Positions 1 through 7,666 of a stretch of 64,000 nt of DNA are shown piece by piece. The notes beneath the pieces were generated by a model. The model was not told where the DNA came from and made no database searches. It worked only from the letters and a program-made list of their open reading frames with translations. This stretch comes from Sphingobacterium sp. B16(2022) (GTDB lineage Bacteria > Bacteroidota > Bacteroidia > Sphingobacteriales > Sphingobacteriaceae). The position numbers and the translations under genes were made by a program. Location: NCBI RefSeq assembly GCF_012030425.1, contig NZ_JAAUVN010000001.1:2108001-2172000 (forward strand), given 5' to 3'. The first letter of the stretch is position 1. Every line of letters begins with the position of its first letter.

Positions 1-305
1 AAACAGCAATTAAATAAGATTTCTTTAACATAAAAAAGGATTGATGGTGTCTATATTCGACAGACATAAATATAAAAGGATTAACGCAAGTAACAATTTA
101 TTTTAATAGAGATGATTGATTGGCATTCTTATTAAAAATGCTTTATTTAAAAATTTCATTCTTTTAGATCTCTCGTCATCTTTAATAATCAATATATTAT
201 ACAACTAAATTTCCCCATTAATGAGATATAGTGAAATTTAATCTTTATATTCATTTAGTGATAAGAAATATATCATTATAAACCAATATAAAATCCTATT
301 AATAT
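1..305. other. AT-rich leader region without a gene
   Basis: No open frame with a recognisable product is visible here on either strand. The stretch is very AT-rich and probably holds the promoter of the thioredoxin-like gene starting at 306, but I could not find a convincing TTG / TAnnTTTG pair in it. Confidence 0.5.
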
Positions 306-1472
306 ATGACACAAGTAGTCAAAATTATCTTGTTTATTATTTTTTGTCAGGTAACTGCGCAAGCACAAGAAGTGACCATTTATGGAAATGTTTATGGAAA
401 AAATCCTATTCCAAAATATATTTATCGTTTATATGAAAGTAGCAAATTAGATCAGCAGCAAATCGTAAATGAGCGTTTTAGCTTTACATTAGAAAAAGAA
501 ATAACGAAAGATATTTCGGGCTCGGAAACTTTTATAGTTTCTGATTCGATTTATAAAGATTTTAATGCATTAAATATAGCTTTTAGCAATGGGGACATTA
601 ATCCCAATAGAGATTTAATCTCCGTAATTATTGATCGTAAAAATATAAACTGCAGTATCGATAATGACACAAAAATTGTATATGTTAAAAATTCTATTTT
701 AAATGAGGAGATGCAAAAAATCGTAGCAATAAATAGGGAATTTGGCGATCCGCTATTACAAACTGATAATAGCCGTCAAGAAGAATGGGATCGTAACAAA
801 CTAGCGCAATATTTAGTTATTTTGAATGATTATCCTCAATCATTGGTATCCTATGAGATGTTATTATCCATGATAGCTAACCCCTCGTTTTACTATATAA
901 ATTCGGGGCATGTATTCAAAAATCGAGAACAAATTTTAAATACGGTTTTACGCATCGATACTGCTACTATTGGAAGCAAAAAAGCAACCTTGCTCTATGA
1001 TGCCTATGACAACATGATTTTAACCTATAGCGATAAGAAAAACGCTCTATTTCCTTTAATCAAATTAACATCTCAAAATAATAAGGTTAAAAGTCTAAAA
1101 GAAGTTAGTGGTAATTCTAACTATCTAGTTATCGATTTTTGGCACACTGCATGTGGCCCTTGTAGACAGCAACATCCCGAATTCTCAAGAATATCAAAAG
1201 CATATGCAGATCAAAGTGAATTAAAGTTTATAAGCATATCGATGGACAGTAAAATGCAGGATTGGAGATCATATTTACAAAACCACAATTTTAACTTTAT
1301 CAATTATTGGTTAGATTCAAAGCAATACCCGGCTTTCCAAGTTGAAGCCGGCATAGTGTCATACCCTCGTTATATTCTAGTCGATATGAGAACCAATCGG
1401 ATTGTAAATGGTAATATCAAAATAGAACATCTAACAACAGTATTAGAAAATCTACTTAAAGAAAACTCATAA
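306..1472 (+). CDS. TlpA-like thioredoxin-fold envelope protein
   Basis: This is a secreted thioredoxin-fold protein of the TlpA/ResA type. Residues 1-21 form a signal peptide ending near AQAQ. The first ~250 residues show no domain I recognise; in related Bacteroidota proteins this part is often a DUF4369-like beta-domain. The C-terminal ~130 residues are the thioredoxin domain, with the redox motif CGPC at C283-C286 preceded by a 'VIDFWHTA' strand, and a cis-proline type 'SYPRYILVD' segment later. The expected role is thiol-disulfide exchange in the periplasm, for example in cytochrome c or outer-membrane protein maturation; the partner is unknown. It stands alone, with 135 bp to the next gene. 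Confidence 0.8.
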   Translation: MTQVVKIILFIIFCQVTAQAQEVTIYGNVYGKNPIPKYIYRLYESSKLDQQQIVNERFSFTLEKEITKDISGSETFIVSDSIYKDFNALNIAFSNGDINPNRDLISVIIDRKNINCSIDNDTKIVYVKNSILNEEMQKIVAINREFGDPLLQTDNSRQEEWDRNKLAQYLVILNDYPQSLVSYEMLLSMIANPSFYYINSGHVFKNREQILNTVLRIDTATIGSKKATLLYDAYDNMILTYSDKKNALFPLIKLTSQNNKVKSLKEVSGNSNYLVIDFWHTACGPCRQQHPEFSRISKAYADQSELKFISISMDSKMQDWRSYLQNHNFNFINYWLDSKQYPAFQVEAGIVSYPRYILVDMRTNRIVNGNIKIEHLTTVLENLLKENS

Positions 1473-1573
1473 ACATTTCAAAATACTAATCAGTCATGGT
1501 CAAGAGCTATTAAAAAAATGCTTCCATGTTTTTTATAATTTCATTTTTAATGAAATAAAACACTTTGTTTCAT

Positions 1574-1581
1574 TATATTTG
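1574..1581 (+). promoter_or_regulatory. Candidate -7 element for the SatD gene
   Basis: TATATTTG matches the Bacteroidota -7 consensus TAnnTTTG exactly and lies 27 bp before the ATG at 1608. No TTG is present at the usual distance upstream, so the assignment rests on one half of the promoter. Confidence 0.35.
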
Positions 1582-1607
1582 ACATAAAGTAATAAAAATC
1601 ATTTATC

Positions 1608-2255
1608 ATGAAACACTTTATATTGATGAGCGATGTGATTGGAAGCGGTCAAAAAAATCAAGCATTGTTGATGCAAAACTTTAAAGAAACAGTAAGCAAA
1701 ATCAATCATGATTATGAAAACAGTCTATTATCTCCGCTTACCATCACACTTGGCGATGAATTTCAGGGACTAACAAAGGATTTAGAAACAGCATTAAATA
1801 TCATTATCGCACTAGAAGAAGAAATTATCATACAAGGGTTTGATTTTCAATTACGCTACGTGCTTATTTACGGTGATATTGAAACCAACATTAATAAGAG
1901 AATCGCCTATGAAATGTTAGGTGAAGGATTACGCGATGCACGATACAAACTCAACAGTATGAAGACCAATTCTCAAAGATTTTACATACAGATCGGAGAT
2001 ATTAATTTAGACTCTCTTCTAAACAATACATTTCTTATCTTCGAAAATATCATTGACAAATGGAATCCCGAGAAAGATTATAATTTAATCTCTGCATTTA
2101 TTAAATTTAATGATTATAAGATTGTTGCTGAAAAAATAAATAAAACAAGATCTCAGATTTGGAAACGTGAGAAAACTTTAAATATTTCATCTTATGAAGC
2201 AACTAAAACAATTTTAAAATCAATAAGTAAACTGCCCCATGCACTTCGTTTATAA
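1608..2255 (+). CDS. SatD family protein
   Basis: The N-terminus reads 'MSDVIGS' followed by 'TITLGDEFQGL', the pattern of SatD-family proteins, which are named after a gene of the streptococcal sat operon and whose biochemical role is not settled. At 215 residues it has the usual size. The C-terminal ~50 residues ('YKIVAEKINKTRSQIWKRE') look like a helix-turn-helix, so DNA binding or autoregulation is possible; that is inference. The stop codon overlaps the following membrane-protein gene by 17 nt, which suggests translational coupling and a shared function. Confidence 0.7.
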   Translation: MKHFILMSDVIGSGQKNQALLMQNFKETVSKINHDYENSLLSPLTITLGDEFQGLTKDLETALNIIIALEEEIIIQGFDFQLRYVLIYGDIETNINKRIAYEMLGEGLRDARYKLNSMKTNSQRFYIQIGDINLDSLLNNTFLIFENIIDKWNPEKDYNLISAFIKFNDYKIVAEKINKTRSQIWKREKTLNISSYEATKTILKSISKLPHALRL

Positions 2256-2583
2256 AATAATAATCATTCTTTTTTCAGAAGTCCTTCTTAGTCTTCTATT
2301 TTGGCTTTTCACGCCTAAATCGGTCAACAACAAAAAGTTTGATCCTAAATCTACAGTAAAAGGTATTTTGGAACGTTTATTTATGACTTATAGTTTATGT
2401 CAAGGTTTTCCACATGTGCTCACACTCTTTGGCGCTTTAAAATTAGGAACAAGACTTAAACGCGCGGATAAAGAAGACACTCCTGAAAACATCAAAAAAG
2501 AAGCGGCTTATAATGACTATTATCTGATCGGAAATTTAATTTCCGTAGCCCTAAGCATATTCTATTATACATTATTTAAGTAA
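2239..2583 (+). CDS. Small membrane protein coupled to SatD
   Basis: A 114-residue protein with hydrophobic segments at about residues 4-22 and 96-113 and possibly a third around 50-68. The middle is basic (KLGTRLKRADKE). I do not recognise the family. Its start lies 17 nt inside the SatD-like gene in another frame, so the pair is almost certainly one transcript. A guess is that the SatD-like protein works at the membrane through this partner. Confidence 0.65.
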   Translation: MHFVYKIIIILFSEVLLSLLFWLFTPKSVNNKKFDPKSTVKGILERLFMTYSLCQGFPHVLTLFGALKLGTRLKRADKEDTPENIKKEAAYNDYYLIGNLISVALSIFYYTLFK

Positions 2584-2622
2584 AATGGATCATTGCACTG
2601 CCATCCAAATCTAAAGAAAAAA

Positions 2623-3528
2623 TTACACAGTTGCCAGAGAACTTCCTTTGCTAACATGATGATAGGCATTTATATAAGCTTTTGGTGATTGCCCAACCAC
2701 ACTTTTAAAAGCCCGGTTAAAATTTGTCAAGCTATTAAATCCCACTTGATATGCAACGCCAGATATACGGTCCTTATGTTTTCCTGTCAATAAGCTTTTG
2801 CAGGCATCATTAATTCTGATCTCATTAAGAAAGGTAACAAAAGTATTTCCGGTATGTTTTTTAAAATAACGGCAGAAAGCCTGAGGTGTCATATGTGCCT
2901 CATTTGCAACATCCTCTAAAGTAATCTGACTATTAAAATTTTGCATGATATAATTGATAATAGCATCAAACCGAACTCCTTCATTCGCATTAAGATCAGA
3001 CGAATACACATCGGTACTTAATGGTAACAAATGAGGTGACATTTCTTTCAATTGGTTCAATAAGCTTAGTAACTGTAACAGCACATCCACACCGCTAGCA
3101 TTGTGAAGTTGTAGCATTAGATTTGCAATTTCGACCGTATACCTGCCCGGTATCTGAAAGCCTTGTTTATTCTGATTTAAGAAAGAACGTAACACATGCA
3201 TCTCTGGCAATTGGAATAAACCCGATAATATACCCGAAAGGTTAAAATATAATGAACATGCTTTCACTTTTAACCGATCTTTCATTGTGAAATATTCCGG
3301 ATTGGATTTAAATACATGAGGGACATTTGCTCCAATTAGAAAAATATCTCCTGAACGAAAACTATGCATATTATTTCCAACCAGTAAAGTTCCTTCACCT
3401 TGTTCTACCCAAATAATTTCGTATTCATTATGATGATGCATATGCTGATAGAAATGTGGCAATTCAACTCTTTCCGATAGCATACTCTTACCATCAGGTA
3501 TAAGCAAAGTAAATGGAAGTACTTTCAT
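2623..3528 (-). CDS. AraC family regulator with cupin sensor
   Basis: A 301-residue regulator. Residues ~15-95 form a cupin-like sensor with 'HHHNEYEI' and 'GDIFLIGANVPHVF' segments. The C-terminal ~100 residues are the AraC double helix-turn-helix, including 'ISGVAYQVGFNSLTNFNRAFK' split over the recognition region and the closing 'GQSPKAYINAYHH'. This class usually senses a sugar or sugar-like ligand and activates nearby catabolic genes. It is the outermost gene of a minus-strand group that continues with a second AraC regulator, a sugar isomerase and a Gfo/Idh/MocA oxidoreductase, so these are the likely targets, together with the divergent block from 7667. The ligand is unknown. Confidence 0.85.
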   Translation of the reverse strand: MKVLPFTLLIPDGKSMLSERVELPHFYQHMHHHNEYEIIWVEQGEGTLLVGNNMHSFRSGDIFLIGANVPHVFKSNPEYFTMKDRLKVKACSLYFNLSGILSGLFQLPEMHVLRSFLNQNKQGFQIPGRYTVEIANLMLQLHNASGVDVLLQLLSLLNQLKEMSPHLLPLSTDVYSSDLNANEGVRFDAIINYIMQNFNSQITLEDVANEAHMTPQAFCRYFKKHTGNTFVTFLNEIRINDACKSLLTGKHKDRISGVAYQVGFNSLTNFNRAFKSVVGQSPKAYINAYHHVSKGSSLATV

Positions 3529-3582
3529 ATTAATTGATCTTATTGGTGGTTTAGTTGGTGATTAAATTCCCTATTTACAATC

Positions 3583-3699
3583 ACATGTTGCACATTATTC
3601 CTCTTTATAATTTCTATCGACTTATCACGTCACTAAACTAAAGAATAAAAAAAATGTATTGACAATGCTAAAAATAGCACTAAAAAACATGCAACATGT
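3583..3699. repeat. 10-bp inverted repeat before the AraC-type gene
   Basis: ACATGTTGCA at 3583-3592 recurs inverted as TGCAACATGT at 3690-3699. Both lie upstream of the regulator that starts at 3528. The second copy is part of a local palindrome, AAACATG-c/aa-CATGTTT. These could be operator half-sites for one of the two neighbouring AraC proteins. Confidence 0.3.
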
Positions 3700-3781
3700 T
3701 TAATATATACCGTTGTTGAATAATGAACATATTTCCATTCTTCAAAACCACCATTTCGCTTTCACAAAAAGAAATCAGAAT

Positions 3782-4804
3782 TTAAGCAGTCTTTCCCACA
3801 TATCCATTTCTAAATCTGCTGCGGTATTCGCTCGGGCTGCATTTATATCTTTTTTTAAAGGCAGTAGCAAAATATTGAGAACTAGTAAAACCACAAGAAT
3901 AACCAAGGTTGGTTACGTGTTCTTCCTCCTGATCAATCAGCATTTTTGCCGCAGTTTCCAATCTGATATTAATTAAATAATTGACAGGAGTCATATTTGT
4001 TAAATGCTTACAATATTTAGAAAGACTCGTTTTTCCAAGTCCACAGTGTTCTGCCATATCTTCAAGTGTCCATGATTTTTCAAAATCGGTACGCAAATGG
4101 TTTAAAAAGATTTCAACAGTTCTTAGATTATGTGTTAACGATTGGTCAAACTCAATATCACCCTTTTTAAAAAGACTTAATATTTCCAGCAGTAAGCTGT
4201 TGATTAAGATATTAAGCCTAGACTGCGGAATTTCTATTTCCGCATGATCCAGACACTTCCCTATCTCAATAAAACATTCTTGTATTTTCTTATCCGATTG
4301 CCAAACCCTAACATCATTCTCACGTAAGATCTTTGTCAGATATTCTAAATCTTCTTTTGAAAGAATGATCCAGTCAGGCCACTTCCATTCCTGATGAGGT
4401 TGCCTCACACCAACATCAATAATAATCCAGTATTGCTTACCTATCGTTACGATCGGATTACCGACCTTATGTAATTGCCACGGTTTAGTTATGGTTAAGC
4501 TACCGGGGTGAAGATGAACAGTCTCACTTTCAGTAGAAAAATATAAACTACCAGACTCCATAAACGAAAATTCTATTCCTTCATTCCGGTGCCAGTCCAA
4601 CCCCCAGTTCTGATCAGTTTTAGCATCCCAATAACCCATACTATAAATTCCCGGCAAAATAGCATCCGGTAATTCCTGTCCTGGATAATCAAATCGACTA
4701 AGACCTTTCATCTGCACAGCCCCGTTCTCCGAAGCATGAATTAACGGTTCACAACGATCAGGCTGATAGTAATCATAAAAATTCTTTATTTGCGTTTTTC
4801 TCAT
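3782..4804 (-). CDS. AraC family regulator
   Basis: A 340-residue AraC-family protein. The N-terminal half is a sensor domain containing 'HRNEGIEFSFMESG' and 'LHPGSLTITKPWQLHKVG', which resembles a cupin. The C-terminal ~100 residues carry the two helix-turn-helix units ('LEDMAEHCGLGKTSLSKYCK' and 'NLGYSCGFTSSQYFATAFK') and end with 'CSPSEYR'. It lies on the same strand as the TIM-barrel isomerase and oxidoreductase but is separated from them by a strong hairpin terminator at 4916-4955, so it has its own promoter. It is a likely regulator of that catabolic module; the effector is unknown. Confidence 0.85.
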   Translation of the reverse strand: MRKTQIKNFYDYYQPDRCEPLIHASENGAVQMKGLSRFDYPGQELPDAILPGIYSMGYWDAKTDQNWGLDWHRNEGIEFSFMESGSLYFSTESETVHLHPGSLTITKPWQLHKVGNPIVTIGKQYWIIIDVGVRQPHQEWKWPDWIILSKEDLEYLTKILRENDVRVWQSDKKIQECFIEIGKCLDHAEIEIPQSRLNILINSLLLEILSLFKKGDIEFDQSLTHNLRTVEIFLNHLRTDFEKSWTLEDMAEHCGLGKTSLSKYCKHLTNMTPVNYLINIRLETAAKMLIDQEEEHVTNLGYSCGFTSSQYFATAFKKRYKCSPSEYRSRFRNGYVGKTA

Positions 4805-4915
4805 GAATTAATCCAATTGGCATCGATCTTCTAATTTAATGATCATTTGACTATCATTCCAAAAATGCGACGATAATATTACACATCGACACGTAAAAAC
4901 AATTTAAGGAATACG

Positions 4916-4955
4916 AATAAGGGGTGTCTATTAAAAATAATAGACACCCCTTATT
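4916..4955 (-). terminator. Perfect 18-bp hairpin terminator
   Basis: AATAAGGGGTGTCTATTA at 4916-4933 pairs perfectly with TAATAGACACCCCTTATT at 4938-4955 around an AAAA loop. It lies just after the stop of the isomerase gene (4979) on the minus strand and closes that operon. The A/T arms make it usable in both directions. Confidence 0.85.
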
Positions 4956-4978
4956 AAAGATTTATATATGAAAATATA

Positions 4979-6034
4979 CTAAACCAATCCAATCAATTTT
5001 CTATTGTAAGCTTCATCACTCCCTGTTGAAGCAAAATCGTCAAAAGCCTTATCTGTAACATGAATGATGTGATCGGCAATAAATTTAGCACCTTCTATTG
5101 CACCATCTTCAGGATGTTTCAGTGCACACTCCCACTCCATCACAGCCCATCCTTTGTAATCATAAGCTGCTAGTTTACTGAATATCGATTTAAAGTCTAC
5201 CTGTCCATCACCAAGCGAACGAAAACGGCCTGCGCGGTCTATCCAATTGGAATATCCGCCGTATACACCTTGCTTACCTGTTGGATTAAACTCGGCATCT
5301 TTGACATGAAACATCTTAATACGCTCATGATAATGATCGATATAAGAAAGGTAATCCATTGCTTGTAAAACAAAGTGCGAAGGATCATACAATAAACAGG
5401 CTCTCGCATGGTTATTTACCTTTTCAAGAAAACGCTCATAACTTACCCCATCATGTAAATCTTCTCCAGGATGGATTTCATAACAAAGATCAATCCCGTA
5501 ATCCTCGTAAACATTTAAGATTGGAAGCCAACGCTTTGCCAATTCATTAAAACCGGTTTCAACTAATCCATTAGGACGCTGAGGCCAAGGATAAACCGTA
5601 TGCCATAAAAGAGCACCACTGAAGGTCGCAACGGCATCTAAACCCATATGCTGAGAAGCTTTAGCAGCATATTTCACCTGCTCTACTGCCCATTCTGTTC
5701 TTGCCTTAGGATTTTTATGATATTTTTCGGGAGCAAAACCATCAAACTGATCATCATATACCGGATGTACTGCAACCAATTGCCCTTGGAGATGTGTACT
5801 TAACTCTGTTACTTCGAGTCCATAGCTATTGACAATCCCTTTTATCTCTTGGGCATAATCCTTGTTTTCAGCAGCAAGTTGCAGGTCAAAATAAGACGTT
5901 GCCCAAGTTGGTATCTGCACGCCTTTAAATCCAATCTTTTGCGCCCACTGACAAATGGATTCTAAATTATCAAATGGAGGATTTTCTCCCAAAAATTGCG
6001 CTAAAAATATACCAGGTCCTTTAAGTGTTTGCAT
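4979..6034 (-). CDS. Sugar phosphate isomerase/epimerase (TIM barrel)
   Basis: A 351-residue protein of the xylose-isomerase-like TIM-barrel superfamily. Visible metal- and substrate-site segments are 'CYEIHPGEDLHDG' (Glu, His), 'LLYDPSHFVLQ' (Asp, His), 'MFHVKDAEF' (His, Asp) and 'VMEWECALKH' (Glu), in the order expected for the family. Members isomerise or epimerise free or phosphorylated sugars, inososes or keto-sugars in the cytoplasm. The gene starts 3 nt after the oxidoreductase stop, so the two are co-translated. The pairing 'Gfo/Idh/MocA dehydrogenase plus this isomerase' is typical of keto-sugar routes. The exact substrate cannot be told. Confidence 0.85.
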   Translation of the reverse strand: MQTLKGPGIFLAQFLGENPPFDNLESICQWAQKIGFKGVQIPTWATSYFDLQLAAENKDYAQEIKGIVNSYGLEVTELSTHLQGQLVAVHPVYDDQFDGFAPEKYHKNPKARTEWAVEQVKYAAKASQHMGLDAVATFSGALLWHTVYPWPQRPNGLVETGFNELAKRWLPILNVYEDYGIDLCYEIHPGEDLHDGVSYERFLEKVNNHARACLLYDPSHFVLQAMDYLSYIDHYHERIKMFHVKDAEFNPTGKQGVYGGYSNWIDRAGRFRSLGDGQVDFKSIFSKLAAYDYKGWAVMEWECALKHPEDGAIEGAKFIADHIIHVTDKAFDDFASTGSDEAYNRKLIGLV

Positions 6035-6037
6035 TTT

Positions 6038-7201
6038 CTAATTATTTATTTCAAAAACAGTCCATTTTTCATTACTATCACCACTTTTAATAACCGTATC
6101 AATAAAAGCCATTCCTCTGATACCCTCATCGACTGAAGGAAAATCTAATAAATCTGAAGGATTCTCACCATCCAATCGCGCCGATAAAGTCAACGAGAAA
6201 CTACGATACAAATTTGCGAACGCTTCAAGATATCCCTCCGGATGTCCGGCAGGTGTTCTGCAATTAAATTTCGCAATATCAGAAAGAAAACCATTTGTTC
6301 CTGCCCGATACGTTTGGGTGGGTTCTGTATGCCATTTTACAAGTAAAGTGTTGGGCTCCATCTGAGCCCATTCAATTCCGCCTTTTTCACCATATATACG
6401 AATCTTTAATGCATTTTCTTCACCTGCAGCGACCTGCGAGGCCATAAGTACACCAGCGGCACCATTGTCAAATTTCAACAAAACATTTCCATCATCTTCC
6501 AATCTTCGTCCCTCTACAATCGTATTCAGATCTGCACAAAGATGTGATATTTTCAAACCAGAAATATACTCCGCTAAATGTGCTGCATGGGTACCGATAT
6601 CACCCATAGCTCCACTTTTCCCTGATTTTTTCGGGTCAGTTCGCCAAGCGGCACCTGCATTACCTTCACGTTCGGTGAGCGTACTTAGCCATCCTTGCGG
6701 ATATTCCACATATATTTTACGGATTTTACCAAAAGCATTACCTTCAACCATCTGCTTAGCCTGCTTTACCATAGGGTATCCAGAATAAGTATGTGTCAAC
6801 ATCAGAAGCAAGCCCGTTTCTTCTACCTTCTTTTTCAACTGTAGAGCTTCGTCTAGACTAAAAGTTATCGGTTTTTCAATAACGACATGGAAGCCATTAT
6901 CCAATGCCAACATAGCAGGGGCGAAATGCGCAAAATTAGGTGTCACGATTGTCACAAAATCCATACGTTCATCAGCAGGTAATTGCCGCTCCTTCTCAAT
7001 CATTTCTTCAAAATTGAGATAAGTTCGGTTTTCAGGAAGAAATAACGCTTTTCCGCTCTCCTTAGCTATTTCAGGATTAATACTTAAAGCTCCGCAAACG
7101 ACCTCCACTAATCCGTCCATATGAGCCGCAATTCGATGTATTGCACCAATGAAAGCATCCTTGCCTCCACCGACCATTCCCATTCGTAGTTTTCTATTCA
7201 T
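6038..7201 (-). CDS. Gfo/Idh/MocA family oxidoreductase
   Basis: A 387-residue NAD(P)-dependent dehydrogenase. The N-terminal Rossmann fold begins 'RMGMVGGGKDAFIG' (GxGG-type motif). The family hallmark EKP occurs in 'HVVIEKPITF', and the C-terminal alpha/beta domain carries 'GDIGTHAAHL', which supplies the usual catalytic Asp/His region. Such enzymes oxidise hydroxyl groups of sugars, inositols or glycosides; 3-keto-glucoside formation is one well-known case. It is the first gene of a two-gene operon with the TIM-barrel isomerase and diverges from the haem-protein block starting at 7667, sharing a 465-bp intergenic region with it. No signal peptide is seen, so it acts in the cytoplasm. Confidence 0.88.
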   Translation of the reverse strand: MNRKLRMGMVGGGKDAFIGAIHRIAAHMDGLVEVVCGALSINPEIAKESGKALFLPENRTYLNFEEMIEKERQLPADERMDFVTIVTPNFAHFAPAMLALDNGFHVVIEKPITFSLDEALQLKKKVEETGLLLMLTHTYSGYPMVKQAKQMVEGNAFGKIRKIYVEYPQGWLSTLTEREGNAGAAWRTDPKKSGKSGAMGDIGTHAAHLAEYISGLKISHLCADLNTIVEGRRLEDDGNVLLKFDNGAAGVLMASQVAAGEENALKIRIYGEKGGIEWAQMEPNTLLVKWHTEPTQTYRAGTNGFLSDIAKFNCRTPAGHPEGYLEAFANLYRSFSLTLSARLDGENPSDLLDFPSVDEGIRGMAFIDTVIKSGDSNEKWTVFEINN

Positions 7202-7666
7202 TTTATTGGTTTAATATTTTTTGATGTATTGATACTATTTCTACTCTTAATCTTCAACAGATACTATTTTACCCCAGGTTTAGTTTCATTTCTGAAAGAC
7301 TATTTTTCACAGCCTCTACAAAGTAAATGATGGTTTTGATTGATTAAACAAACTAATAAAAATAAAGATACCGCTAAACAGCATGTAATTAATTCATTAT
7401 ATTAATAGAAAACAGGCAAATATTAACCTAAATAAATTTCAACAAATAAGTTACAAACCTAAAGATGGGCTTTAAATAAGTTTGAACGCATTATTGCAAC
7501 ACGATCTCACAAGAATGTTCATATAACATTAGTTTGGGGTAATATTGAGTCAGATTCTCCAGTTTCATCTGATTAAATTTGATTAAACCAGTGATTTATA
7601 AAAGTCACCAATTATAAACAAGCAAACCAATTGCGTATCACACGCAAGTACTAACAACTCGTAAAT
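7202..7666. promoter_or_regulatory. Divergent promoter region between catabolic operons
   Basis: This gene-free stretch of 465 bp separates the minus-strand oxidoreductase/isomerase operon from the plus-strand haem-protein operon, so it must hold both promoters. I see no good TTG / TAnnTTTG pair and no long palindrome; an AraC-type activator from 2623-4804 may act here. Confidence 0.5.

Noticed and set aside
3713..3976. 87-codon open frame on the plus strand
   Set aside because: It overlaps the 3' end of the well-supported AraC gene on the other strand and has no signal peptide or known motif; it is an antisense shadow.
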